Source: Aplectana chamaeleonis
Lineage: Eukaryota > Nematoda > Chromadorea > Rhabditida > Cosmocercidae
Assembly (NCBI GenBank): GCA_029168955.1
Contig: JAPDOI010000154.1
Span: 1,181,001-1,245,000 of the forward strand
DNA length: 64,000 bases
Direction: 5' to 3'
Under the pieces are notes generated by a model that saw nothing but the letters and a program-made list of their open reading frames with translations, was not told the origin of the DNA and did no database searches. The translations under genes were made by a program, and so were the position numbers. The stretch's first letter is position 1, and each line of letters begins with the position of its first letter. Below are positions 31,930 through 42,950 of the stretch, one piece after another.

Positions 31930-34600
31930 GGAGGAAAGAAGATCACCTCCGTGCAAACCGACGTCGCTGGCCGGCCGCAGCTCTCCTTCGGATTCTCCTG
32001 CTAAGGGCCGACGTGGAAAGGAATCCTGAACCTGCTCAGAAGTATTCATGCGCCACGTGCGGCAAGGATGTCACATGGAGGAAAACAAGCGTCCAGTGCT
32101 TCGGATGCCAAAGGTGGGTGCATCTCTCCTGTTCGGGTCTCAGCTCTGTGAGGCATCATAACTCAACTTTTCGTTGTGTATTATGCTCCTCACCTTCCAA
32201 CTCAGATTCCTCTATCTCAAATCGCCCCCTTTCAATTGTGCACATCAATCTAAACGGCCTTCGTGCCAAGCTTTCTGAACTCTCTCTCTCTCTTTGCACG
32301 CACTTACCATCCAGACGTGATCATGGTTTAAGAAACCAAGCTCTCTCCATCCCCTACAAATCCTCATCCCATATCCCAGGCTATACTTCTTACCATGCTC
32401 CGAGGTCAAATCTTGGCGGAGGAGTTTCCACTTTTGTATTATCTACTCTTTACTCACACCTCATACCTAACAATCCCACGGACAGTACTCTCGAGTACCT
32501 CCCGGTCCATCTCCCCTTTCTCTCTTAAACATCTATATTCCTCCTACCACCTCATGCCCCCATCCTATGATCCTATTCCACTCATTAGGCAACTTTACGA
32601 CTGCTCCCTCTCATCTTCGTCTATATTTGCGGGCGACTTTAATGCTCATACATTTTGCTTTTCTCTTGGTTCTGATGCTAGAGGAAATGACGTCGAAAAA
32701 TGGGCGGAGGAGTGCGACCTGGTCATACTAAACGATGATCAGCCCACTCGTCTCCCTGCCAACGGCCGACCTTCTAGCCCAGATATAACTCTTGTCTCTT
32801 CTAACCTTTCCAGCACCTGCTCACGGTCTACCTCAACTACATTGTCTAGTGATCATATTCCTGTCTTTGTGCACATCGATCTCTCAAATTCTCTTGCCCC
32901 TTATTCTGGTGTTCGACAACGCTCTTATCTCTATTTAGGCCAAGCAGACTGGTGCCTGTTCAGTGAGGTTGCGCTCCGCCTGGCGGCTGATTATCCGTAG
33001 AACGGCAATGAGCATCTAAAGGAGCACCACATGTCTGATGTAATCCGCCAGGCCATGAAGGCGGCTATTCCTGTTGGCCGCGTTAAGACGTTCTATCCAA
33101 ACATCACCAGAGAAATTCTCCAGAAGGACTAGGACAAGCGATGCCAGGAGAGCAGCCGACCATCTAGACCCTGTCGTTGCTCAACTAGATGACGAGATCA
33201 GAAAAAATCTGGACAGGCACAGGAAAGAAGAATGGGAAAAGTTCACGGGACAGTTGGATTTCAAGGCGGACAGTGCAGCTACTTGGAAGGTACTACGGAA
33301 GCTATCTGGAAAAAGCTCGCAAGCCACCGTATCCACCATTAAATTTGATAATACCGTTTTCAAGACGGGTAATGAAGCCGCCTACTCTCTTGGAAAAATT
33401 TTCTTTGTCACGAGTACAAGGCGAGGTCCGCAGATTAGAGCGACAGGTAGAGAGCTGTGCCGCCTCCCGCTCATGAGCACGGCCGATGCGTAAACTGTGG
33501 CGCACGTAGAGAAGATCATAAAGGACATGCGGAACTCCAAAGCTGTCGGTCCCGACGACATTTGTCCTGCTGTACTGAAGAAGCTCCCGACTGAGATCCT
33601 CCCGCTCGTCGTTGATTTGATTAACACTTCGTTCAGCTCTTGCACTATTCCGCAAAACTGGAAGACTGCCAACGTCATCCCGTTGCCCAGGCCTGGCAAA
33701 CCTCAGTCATCAGTAAAGGGTTATCGACCCATTAGCTTGATGTCACCTCTCGCCAAGGTAACCGAAAAGCTCATTGTGGAGAATTTAGCAGAGCACAACG
33801 AAAAACAATTGTTTCAACACGGGTTCAAAAGGCTGCATTCTACAACTACAGCGTTTCTAGAAATTACTAGCTATGCAATCGACGGGTTCCACCCTTTGAA
33901 GCCATTAAGAACTGTAGCTGTCGCTTTGGATCTCACCAAGGCTTTCGATACGGTTAACTTAGGAATCCTGTCAAGAAACGTTTTGGAGTCGTCAATACCA
34001 CCGTGGCAAAAGCGCTGGATATCGGCCTTTATCAAAGGTCGACGGGCAAAAGTCATGTTCCAGAACCATGTCTCCAACAGTATTCCTATGGCAGCTGGAG
34101 TCCCCCAGGGCGGTGTTTATCACCAGCTCTTTTCAGTCTGTATCTCGAAGATATGCCTGAACCACCACAGGATATCAAGATTGTCGCGTACGCCGATGAC
34201 TAACAATCATGTGTCGAAACCGCGATATAAAGGTAGTCGCCACCAAGATCCGCCGCCAAAACAATCATGTGTCGGAACCGGGATATAAAGGTAGCCGCCA
34301 CCAAGATCAACGAGTACCTAAAGACGCTGAAGAGGCTCTTCGACGACAAGATGCTAAAGATCTCCGCATCGAAATCATCAGAATCCGTCCTCACAACGGA
34401 CCCATCCGAGCACAGAGCTCAACCGAAGATAGAGTGGGATGGAGACCTTCTGCCTGCTGCTCGATTTCCAAAACTGCTCGGTCTTGTGCTCGATCCGTCC
34501 CTAAAGTTTCATAAAAATACCGAGCAGAAGCAGGCTATCGTTAAAGCCAAACTCAATGTGCTCAGGGCCCTAGGCGGTACCTCATAGAGTAGCAGCAAGG
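31930..34600 (+). pseudogene. copy D: 2A-like/PHD, endonuclease and RT, heavily broken
   Basis: The leader reads RADVERNPEP before a PHD-type finger, so the 2A core has Pro-Glu-Pro in place of Pro-Gly-Pro. The endonuclease shows GDFNAH and SSDHIPVF. RT shows ALDLTKAFDTVN, but the GVPQGGV block shifts frame near 34120. A 58-base tandem duplication starts at 34202 (second unit at 34260), just after the VAYADD box. A Trp codon is TAG near 34586. It cannot be translated as a whole. Confidence 0.85.
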
Positions 34601-34615
34601 AAACGATACTCATGA

Positions 34616-35323
34616 CTCAGGCAAACTGGGGCGTCGACAACAGGTTGATAAGTTGTCATCTCATAAACCGCTTCCTGTTGACAAGTCAAATTGCGCATAT
34701 TGCCAGCCTGAGACCTGCCCGTTGCCCAGCGACGTCCGCCTGTTGTCGGGCTGTTGACAACTCGATGTGTCGCGTTTAGCGGCCTATTTAGCAGCAGTTC
34801 GCATCCTACAGGACTGTTTCATCTAGCTTAGGTACTACTTTACACCGACACGCGTCGCGGACGGCACTCCGACATGCGTCGCGGTCGGCACTCCGACACG
34901 GGTAGCGGTCGGCACTCCGGCACGCGTCGCGGCAGGCACTCCGACACGCGTCGCGGTCGGCACACCAACACGCGTCGCGGTCGGCACACCAACACGCGTC
35001 GCGGTCGGCACACCGACACGCGTCACGGCTTGGTCGCCCAGCCTCCACTGGGGTCACCACCGGACAGGCAGGACCTCCAGATGCTGGGCGGGGCCAATGT
35101 ACCACAAACTTGGGTAATTGAACCAGCTGCGCTCTCATCATTCACAGCATACCTGAAAAATGCGTCGTATACTTCCCTTGTATCTAGAGCGTTAGCTGTG
35201 CAACAGCTCGACATCGACCAGAGCATAACTCGCGGCCACGGCCCCGCCGAATATCGGCGCGTTGGCCAGCGGTGACTCATGGTGGGCGGATCAACCTGTT
35301 GTCGACGCCCCAGTTTGCCAGAG
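34616..35323. mobile_element. 708-base TIR element inserted in copy D
   Basis: Perfect inverted ends of about 30 bases contain GGCAAACTGGGGCGTCGACA. Removing it restores the copy D reading with, at most, a GA duplication at the target. It has no transposase. It carries a 24-base minisatellite. Confidence 0.75.
34843..35030 (+). repeat. 24-base minisatellite, about 8 units
   Basis: The unit is close to CACGCGTCGCGGTCGGCACT plus four bases. On the minus strand it reads as an octapeptide repeat, TRVGVPTA, but I see no reason to call it a gene. Confidence 0.9.
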
Positions 35324-36026
35324 GACGTATAAGGCGATTCTTCAGCTAGCCATGGAATACGCCGCACCGGTTTGGCAGCATCTAGTTTCAGAATCTTACT
35401 GGATTAAGATGCAACGCGTACAAAATGCCGCTCTTCGCATTGTCATCGGATGTGCAGAGAGTTCCCCAGTCGAGCATCTGCATGCCGAAACCCGTCTATT
35501 GCCTGTGAAGGAGCACTGTCAGCTCCAAGCCCAACAAATACGAATCAATATTATTAAGCAATCAAACCACCCGTCCTGGAGAGTGCTTAACCCCGTTAGA
35601 GAGAGAGCCAAAAGAATGCCATTTGCCGATGCTCCATGCAAAGTTAACTTGCAAAGATGGCACGACTCACAACAAGAACGACTCCGTCTTTTGCGCGAGG
35701 AGCACACCAAGTTCGTACGGTGTCATCTTGAGAAGGCGGCGGTGAATCCTATACTAGGAGAAGTACCGCCCCCAGTCTGCAAATCCGAGACTCAACTCGG
35801 AAGAAGGGCTAGATGCACACTCGCATCGTTGCGCTGCGGTCACTCGTCAATGCTCATGTCCTACGTCAGCAAGATTGACAGCAGCAAATCTGATGTTTGT
35901 CCGGACTGCGGTACTATCGGCCATGATACAGCACATTTATTTAACTGTCCGGAGAGACCTACCACGCTGACCACAATGGATCTATGGACGAATCCACTAC
36001 TGGTCGCCCAGTTTCTTCACCTATGA
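35324..36026 (+). pseudogene. copy D: RT C-terminal part and CCHC finger
   Basis: The frame resumes after the TIR element as TYKAILQLAMEYAAPVWQ and runs to a CPDCGTIGHDTAHLFNCP finger and the terminal LWTNP block. This part has no internal stop. Confidence 0.85.
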
Positions 36027-36269
36027 CAAAACCCTCGACGTGGCTGCAAAGAAGAAGAAGAGAAGAACCGGACTAAGGGTCACCTATTCTTCCGTTTCTG
36101 GAAGGATAGGGTGAAGAAACTGTCGATAATGGGATGGAGCAGGGCGTCGCTATCCAATTTTTGGCCGTGGTTTGAAGGTTTCCCTACAAGAGATGGAGCT
36201 ATACATGGGCATTCGATGTTAGGTTAGGAATGAATTAGTTCGAATATCGAGTTTCATAAAAACCCCGAA

Positions 36270-39200
36270 CGACTGAGTGACTTACTTGACTTAATCGGTT
36301 GGCTTTCGCCTGACGCGGTCATTCCGCATCTTCACCGAGGTGTGCCGTCCTAGTAGTCAGCCGTTTGTCCATTTTTCACGGTCTTCAGCCACAATTTGAA
36401 CACATTCCATCCAGCTGTCACTATTCCATTTCCTGCGAAACGAAACATCGCGCCTGAACTGTCTTTGGATGCCGAGTGACTTTAAATCCTCTTTAACCAC
36501 ATCCGTCCAGAACTTTCGCCTACGCCCAGGTGGCCGTTTCCAGACAGGATTTGGAAGCATTCTTAAAGCGTGTTGTACGAGACGATCCGGCGTTCTTCTT
36601 AGTATGTGCCCGAGCAGTCGAAGTCGACTTTCCATTGCTGCTTGAGATTGCTTTAGGAGATGATGGCACCTCCCTCGTGTCAAGCGTTGATGTACTGCGT
36701 CGATTTCCTTGTAAAGATCTTCGTTATGGCATACACGCGGCCAGAAATATCCAAGCAAACGCCTAAAAAGCTTCCTCTCCGTGCAATCCAACCTTTCCAT
36801 CTGCCTCTTCGATGCTGCCCACGTCTCCGATCCGTACATCATGATAGGGCGAATAGCGGATAGGTAGACGCGCAACTTGACTTCCTTCGCGATGTTGGTA
36901 GACCACAAACACTTGGTTGGAGAAATAAATGCAGACGTAGCTTTCGCACATCGTTGTCGAATGTCCGCTGCATAACTACCATCGTTCTTCAGCAAACAGC
37001 CCAAATAACAGAAATCGTCCACCAGTTCGATACGTTGTCCGTCCACACAAACCCCCGTTGGAGGCCTCTGAGAAACCCACATCTGCTTGCATTTGTCGGG
37101 ACGAAGACGAAGTCCATAGGCTGCGGCATACTTCGAAACGAGGTTCACAATCCTTTGCAGTTTTGCGTTGTTTTCAGCGAATAACACAATGTCGTCGGCG
37201 TACTCCAGGTCGACAAGGGAGCGTCCTGATGGTGTTAGGATCACATCCGCAGGAAACTGTTCTGCAACTCTACGCATGATGTCATCAACGGCGAAGTTGA
37301 AAAGAAAAGGTCCTGCAACGGCTCCTTGCCTTAGTCCTGTTTTCACCTCGAAAGCTGACGTAAACCCGACAGGTGTACGAACTGCTGCTGTTGTTCCTTT
37401 GTTCATGTCCTCGATTAACCGAACATACTTTTCCGGGACTCCATCTGCTCGCAGAGCATTGAGCAATCGATCACGATGAGGAGAGTCGAACGCGGCTTCA
37501 AAGTCCAAAAAAGCAAGCTGTAATGGCTTCGAATACCGCTGCCATGATTCAATTACTCTTCTCACGACGAACACTTGGTCGATGGTCGATCTTCCAGGTC
37601 GAAAACCGGCTTGCTCATCTCTGGTCGTTCCTTCACGATGTTTGATAAGTCGCTCAAGAATGATACGTTCCAAAACCTTGTACATGACACGAAGTAGAGA
37701 GATTCCTCTGTAGTTCTTAGGATCCGTGACGGATAGATTCTGGTGAAGAGGTACGATGATCGCATGTCTCCACGAATCGGGTATCCTTTCGCTCATCCAT
37801 ATGGTGCGGATGGTGTTGGTCATTTCACGAATTCTAGACGGAGGAAGAGCTTTCAGCATTTCAGCAGTGATGTTGTCATCTCCACCTGCCTTTCCATTCT
37901 TCATTTTCCGGACACAATCCAAAACTTCAGACTCAGTCGGCGGTTCCTCACTGACATCGTAATGTGCTCTCCGAACATGCGGGAGCTCAGGTACTGATGG
38001 CGCTGGACGATTCAGTAGTGAACTGAAGCAATCCTTCCATATTGGCAGCGTCGCATCACCAACTGCAACTCCATTGGTAGTGTTCAAGACAGGAGAACAT
38101 CTCTTCATCTTCCCGCTATACTGTCGCAGCAACATGTAGGCTTTCTTCGGATTCTTCTCCTCCCAAGCCTTCTCGAACTCCTTAGCTCCACACGTCCACT
38201 CTCGTTCGCGGTCACTTTGAAGCTGCCGACGCAACTTCCTCCTCAGGCGCTTCTCCTCCACGAAGTTTCCTGCAGTTCGGAGAGCACATACTCTGTTGTA
38301 GGTAGATGTTGTTTCTTCTGAGACGTAAGCGAACTTCTTCTTAGGTTGTACAACCGGGAGTGCCTCTTTCGAAGCGTCCTGGATGCACTTGACAAAAGAA
38401 TCCGCGTCGCAAAGTTTCTTCTTAGTCCGTACTCCGATGTGAATAGAAACGCGTTGTCGAAAATTCCTTCTGCACTCTTCATCTCTGAGACTTGTCATGT
38501 CAATCCTCTGGAGAGGCTGAGCCCCTCGCTTCCTCTTATGAATCCTCGCAGTGAAGTTCAACAGAACAGGACGGTGATCCGAATCGAATGCGACATCCCA
38601 CACAGCTCTAGATCTTCGAATGTCCGATACTGGAATATTCCTCGTCAGGACATAGTCAAGCTGTAGTTTCAAAGTTGTCATCTTCCGCTTCCGCTGCTCT
38701 TCTGGAGATAGCTGGGTTGGTCCCTGCCACGTCAGCTGATGGCGGCGATGATTCCTCTTAAATGTCGATGCAATAATCAGACCACTGCGTTCACAAAAGT
38801 CGACAAGGCGGTAGCCATTGTCCGATGTTTGTTCCACTGGGTAGAACAATTTACCGAGTACTTCGGATTCCTGATCAAGTCCCATCTTCGCATTTGCGTC
38901 AATCCCCACGACAACAGCATGTTGACAAGGTATCCTGGCCAGCAACGTATTGAGTTCCTGATAAAACGCATCCTTCGAATTGTCTTCGGCGGTTTCAGTG
39001 GGCGCATGAGCACTCACTATCCACAGATTGAATCCTCTGTGATCCCGCTGTCGCACAAATGCATTCCTACACGACGTTGTGCCGAATTCCTCGATCATAC
39101 CATTGAAATCCTTCCTTACAGCTATTGCACAGCCTCCCACTCTCCTATCGTCAGGGTTACCGCAATAGATGGTGTACTCTCCAACGCTGATGACGGGTCT

Positions 39201-39528
39201 ATCCTTGAGGCGGGTTTCCTGCAAAGCAGCAAACGGTGCATGGAAATAGCTCAGAAGTCTGGATAGCGCAGTTTTTTGGATATCACTCGACAGCGATCGA
39301 CAGTTCAGGGTGGCGAAATTGTGGCTTGTGGCCAAAGACTCCATGACTCCTTAGGTACGGATCCTAAGGTGTTATGGACCAGAGGCCTTAGTGTGTCGGA
39401 CGGCGACACCTTTATGCAATGTATTGGATACTTTCGCGATATAGTTGTGCACGCTATATCGCTCGAACGTTCCCTGTGTACACTCAAACGTCTGCTGGGT
39501 TCAGTAGAAGCAGGGGCATCAACGAGCA
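36270..39528 (-). mobile_element. RTE-clade non-LTR retrotransposon with intact ORF
   Basis: The element has a single ORF, a short 3' region and a 3' end with short repeats (AAGTCAAGTAAGTCACTCAG, minus strand, near 36271-36294), typical of RTE. The 5' end lies before the foldback at 39529-39719; its exact position is unclear. Confidence 0.85.
36357..39344 (-). CDS. RTE endonuclease-reverse transcriptase, 995 aa, uninterrupted
   Basis: It starts at an ATG at 39342-39344. The N-terminal APE endonuclease shows LNCRSL, LQETRL, GIDANAK and SDHRPVL, which supply the metal-binding and Asp/His residues. RT shows FLDFEAAFDSPHRDRL (motif A), GLRQGAVAGPFLFN and LEYADDIVLF, with the catalytic YADD near residue 714. 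A conserved C-terminal block (LLGHILRRTPDRL...RKFWTDVVKEDL) follows. The architecture and length match full RTE proteins that I associate with hookworms. No stop or shift is seen, so the copy may encode an active enzyme. Confidence 0.92.
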   Translation of the reverse strand: MESLATSHNFATLNCRSLSSDIQKTALSRLLSYFHAPFAALQETRLKDRPVISVGEYTIYCGNPDDRRVGGCAIAVRKDFNGMIEEFGTTSCRNAFVRQRDHRGFNLWIVSAHAPTETAEDNSKDAFYQELNTLLARIPCQHAVVVGIDANAKMGLDQESEVLGKLFYPVEQTSDNGYRLVDFCERSGLIIASTFKRNHRRHQLTWQGPTQLSPEEQRKRKMTTLKLQLDYVLTRNIPVSDIRRSRAVWDVAFDSDHRPVLLNFTARIHKRKRGAQPLQRIDMTSLRDEECRRNFRQRVSIHIGVRTKKKLCDADSFVKCIQDASKEALPVVQPKKKFAYVSEETTSTYNRVCALRTAGNFVEEKRLRRKLRRQLQSDREREWTCGAKEFEKAWEEKNPKKAYMLLRQYSGKMKRCSPVLNTTNGVAVGDATLPIWKDCFSSLLNRPAPSVPELPHVRRAHYDVSEEPPTESEVLDCVRKMKNGKAGGDDNITAEMLKALPPSRIREMTNTIRTIWMSERIPDSWRHAIIVPLHQNLSVTDPKNYRGISLLRVMYKVLERIILERLIKHREGTTRDEQAGFRPGRSTIDQVFVVRRVIESWQRYSKPLQLAFLDFEAAFDSPHRDRLLNALRADGVPEKYVRLIEDMNKGTTAAVRTPVGFTSAFEVKTGLRQGAVAGPFLFNFAVDDIMRRVAEQFPADVILTPSGRSLVDLEYADDIVLFAENNAKLQRIVNLVSKYAAAYGLRLRPDKCKQMWVSQRPPTGVCVDGQRIELVDDFCYLGCLLKNDGSYAADIRQRCAKATSAFISPTKCLWSTNIAKEVKLRVYLSAIRPIMMYGSETWAASKRQMERLDCTERKLFRRLLGYFWPRVCHNEDLYKEIDAVHQRLTRGRCHHLLKQSQAAMESRLRLLGHILRRTPDRLVQHALRMLPNPVWKRPPGRRRKFWTDVVKEDLKSLGIQRQFRRDVSFRRKWNSDSWMECVQIVAEDREKWTNG

Positions 39529-39719
39529 GGTACAGGCAACATAAAACGGCCAATGTCTCACCGTCGACTGCGTACCACGCGCTGCGCATTTCGGCACGCC
39601 GCGCGGCGGCCGAAACGTCGCGCGGCGGCCAAAACCCGTCTGCTTCCGACGCGCGTGCGGTCGCGCAGCGCGTGGTACGCAGTCGACGGTGAGACATTGG
39701 CCGTTTTATGGCCTGTACC
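39529..39719. repeat. foldback element with a perfect 47-base inverted repeat
   Basis: Arms 39541-39587 and 39663-39709 are perfect inverted copies, and the symmetry extends, with a small gap, to 39529-39537 and 39711-39719. The loop contains two copies of GCGCGGCGGCC. It is GC-rich in an AT-rich surrounding and non-coding. Confidence 0.85.
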
Positions 39720-40512
39720 AACAGACTTGTATACACACCCCCAAAGATAACTACCTTTTGATAAAAACTTGACATTGAATGAATGAATTTTCCGAATACA
39801 TCATTTTTTTAAGAATACCGGATAAATGAATGAATTCGAGAAAGGTGTTTTCAAAATCTTCGAATGATTTTTTTCGAAGGACGCGCTTTTTGAATTTCAA
39901 ATTAATGAATAAAATTGAACGAGGCCTCTCATACATTTTCGAATTAATCCTAATGTTCGAAAAAAAATCGAAATTTGGAATTATTTCCGAATAAACTTAC
40001 CGTATAAATGAATATTTTTATACATTTTCCTCAGTTGCTGAATTCGACCCGAATAGGGCCGATTGTTCAGAAATAGCAAACAGTTTGAATACCGGATTAA
40101 ACCGAATTTTAGAAAAACAGGAATTTTAATTTCTGAATGAACTGAACATTTGAAAAAGCCAAGAATCTAGATTCACGAATGAATCAAATATTGCAAGGAA
40201 TCAGGAAAAGGAAACTCCAAATCGATCGAATATTCCAATAATTCGAATAATCAATCGATTCGATCCCAAGTCTAGTTGGAACATTTGGGTGGGCCAAGCT
40301 TTGCCGTTAACCTCACGCATTGTCGGAACCAAGTCCAAAATGAGCTATGTGCAAGTCCTCCGACCACCACCGTTAGTGCGCAAAGATGCTCACAATAAGT
40401 ACCCTCTAATGAGCCGTGTAATGTTTAATACGAAGCCTGGAGTTCAACGGAAGCTCTTCTAACAGTTGCGGCGCGAACATATAGGATGCGAAAGGCATAA
40501 AAAAATCAACTA
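39720..40512. other. AT-rich intergenic sequence
   Basis: The stretch is dense in GAATGAA and ATTCGAA-like words. I see no gene in it. Confidence 0.5.
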
Positions 40513-40679
40513 CCAGGTTGTTCAATAAGTTTTGTCGTTCGATAAGAGAGGGCGTTGCTACTAGCCCACTTTTTTCGTTTTGTTGTTACACTCTTCATAT
40601 GAACGTATGTCAAGTTTCATTTCAATCTGTCAATTCATTCTTTGTTTACAAGCCATTTAGTGTCGCCGTGTCACAGCAA

Positions 40680-40900
40680 TGGGAAAAATTGAATATCGTG
40701 CAGTGATAAAATTCTTATTTTTGGAAGGTGTAGCAAAAAGGAAATTCACGAACGAATGTTAAAAGTGTATAGCGATTGTTCATCTACAATTAGAACAGTA
40801 GAAAAATGGGTTGCTGAATTTAAACGTGGTCGTACAAGCCTTGAAGACGATCCACGTGAAGGACGTCCAAAAAGCGAATCAACACCAGAAATCATAGCCA
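40680..40900 (+). pseudogene. mariner transposase N-terminal part
   Basis: It opens MGKIEYRAVIKFLFLEG and, after a frame change near 40735, continues TVEKWVAEFKRGRTSLEDDP and GRPKS, the helix-turn-helix region of mariner transposases. It is cut at the inverted repeat starting at 40901. Confidence 0.85.
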
Positions 40901-41525
40901 AAATTCCTGAAAGTTTAGGTTCCTGGCAAAAGTAAAGATTTGGCATGGCCATAGAAATATACTCAGTTAAAAAGGGAAAATAAAGAAAAATGAAAAAAGG
41001 TTTTGAAATATTCCTGAGAACGATTTGGCGTAGAATAATTTGTTTTTCGGGAAATGAAGTGAAATAGTTGAAAGTGTGATTTGGCAGTCGAGTTTGAACC
41101 AACTATTGACAAGAGTTGTGCAAAACGAGAGATCGCCTTGTCTGTGCTTATCCGTAGAACATATCAAAGCGAAATCACGCGTGAAATGGGAAGCATCAAA
41201 ACTTTTTCGGGAGCTGTAATGCGGCGGTCTTCACGTATTAGGTGGAGTAAAATCAACACGCGTGATTTCGCTTGATCAGCACAGAAAAGGCGATCTCTCG
41301 TTTTGCACAACTCTTATCAATAGTTGGTTCAAACTCGACTGCCAAATCATACTTTCAACTATTTCACTTCATTTCCCGAAAAACAAATTATTCTACGCCA
41401 AATCGTTCTCAGGAATATTTCAAAACCTTTTTTCATTTTTCTTTATTTTCCCTTTTTAACTGAGTATATTTCTATGGCCATGCCAAATCTTTACTTTTGC
41501 CAGGAACCTAAACTTTCAGGAATTT
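40901..41525. repeat. large imperfect palindrome inside the mariner
   Basis: Arms of about 270-285 bases (40901-41183 and 41257-41525) are nearly identical inverted copies around a 73-base loop. The left arm has a 14-base excess near the loop. The outer edge of the left arm coincides with the break in the mariner transposase. Confidence 0.85.
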
Positions 41526-41589
41526 CATTTATTTTTCCTAAAGGTTTCCTTTCTAACATGATTTATGCCTGGTGGTGTTAGATGAAAGT

Positions 41590-42005
41590 AAACCCACTGA
41601 TGTCCTGCCCCCCCCCCTTTCTGTGACGTCCTGCGCACTCCAACTGATGGCCTGCATACTTTCTTTGACGTCCTGCACACGCCCACTGATGTCCTGCACA
41701 CTCCCTCTGATGTCCTGCACCCTTTCACTGATGTCCTACACACTTTCTATGAGATGCTGCACACTCCCACCAATGTCCTGCACACTCCCACTAATGTCCT
41801 GCACCCTTCCACTGATGTCATACACACTTTCTCTGAGGTGCTGCACACTCCCACTATAGTCCTGCACGCTCCCACTGATGTCCTGCACACTTTCTATGTC
41901 ATCCTGCACACTCCCACTAATGTCCTGCGCACATTCTGTTACACCTTGCACACTCCCACTGATGTCCTGCACACTTTCTACGGCGTTCTGCGTACACCCA
42001 TTTAG
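41590..42005 (+). repeat. minisatellite array 1 (CACTCCCACTGATGTCCTGCA-like units)
   Basis: Roughly 20 to 23-base units based on TGTCCTGCACACTCCCACT repeat about 18 times with drift. Open frames across it are low-complexity and not taken as genes. Confidence 0.85.
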
Positions 42006-42007
42006 GT

Positions 42008-42315
42008 CACAAGCACGCTCATGCCGATCATTTTTCCGCAGGGCTACCGTAACCCTCCTTCAAAAATTTTCTGAGTGTAAGCTTGGATATGAGCACATCG
42101 TAATAGCCAAAAAACGTGTTTGCACAATTTCGACCTCCTCAGCCACTTACCGGCGGCTTCTAGAGAACGGTGTGTGAATGAATGCATACCGCTCCTCTGC
42201 CCTTTTATACCCCGCATGTTATGAGCGTGTGTTATCGTTCGTTATCATGTTTTGCTCAAGAATGGTTACGGTAGCCCTGCGGAAAAAATGATCAGCATGG
42301 GCGTGCTTCTATTTG
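42008..42315. mobile_element. short TIR element between the two minisatellite arrays
   Basis: Inverted ends of about 48 bases (about 42008-42055 and 42266-42312) share TTTCCGCAGGGCTACCGTAA. The minisatellite unit on the left end and the array on the right are in the same orientation, so the element appears to have landed inside one array. It has no ORF of note. Confidence 0.6.
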
Positions 42316-42950
42316 GGTCCCGCACACTTTCTACAGCGTCTTGCGCACTTTCACTTTGTCACCGCACACTTTCTACGGCGTCCGGCGCACTCTCATTTGG
42401 GTCCCGCACACTTTCCACGGCGTTCTGCGCACGCCCATTTGGGTCCCTCACGCTTTCTACGGCGTGTGGCGCACTCTCATTTGGGTCCCGCACACTTTCT
42501 ACGGCGTCTTGCGCACTTTCACTTTGTCACCGCACACTTTCTACGGCGTCCGGCGCACTCTCATTTGGGTCCCGCACACTTCATACGGCGTTCTGCGCAC
42601 GCCCATTTCTGTCCCCCCCGCTTTCTCCGGCGTTCGGCGCACTCCCACTTGGGTCCCGCACGCTTTCTACGGCGTGTGGCGCACTCTCATTTGGGTCCCG
42701 CACACTTTCTACGGCGTCCGGCGCACTCCCACTTGAGTCCCGCACACTTTCTACGGCGTCCGGTGCACTCCCACTTGGGTCCCGCACACTTTCTACGACG
42801 TCCGACGCTCTCTCATTTGGGTTCCACACACTTACTACGGCGTTCTGCGCACACCCATTTGGGTCCCGCACACTTTATACGGCGTCCGGCGCACTCCCAC
42901 GCGGGTCCCGCACACTATCTACGGCGTTCTGTGGCGCACTTCTGAGTCAC
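42316..42950 (+). repeat. minisatellite array 2 (CACACTTTCTACGGCGT units)
   Basis: Units of about 40 bases, CACACTTTCTACGGCGT plus a CATTTGGGTCCCG half, repeat about 16 times. All frames are open over long distances only because the unit lacks stops. Confidence 0.85.

Larger units (their letters stand above)
31894..36063 (+). mobile_element. non-LTR retrotransposon copy D (family A, C-like subfamily)
   Basis: It begins CTGCCGAGATGTCG and ends in an AAG tail (about 36048-36063). Flanking AAACCGGA (left) and GAACCGGA (right) are probable target duplications. It carries a 708-base TIR element at 34616-35323. Many lesions are present: it is the most decayed of the near-full-length copies. Confidence 0.85.

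Noticed and set aside
41590..42005. CRISPR-like array
   Set aside because: Units drift continuously without unique spacers between constant repeats, and the sequence is eukaryotic.
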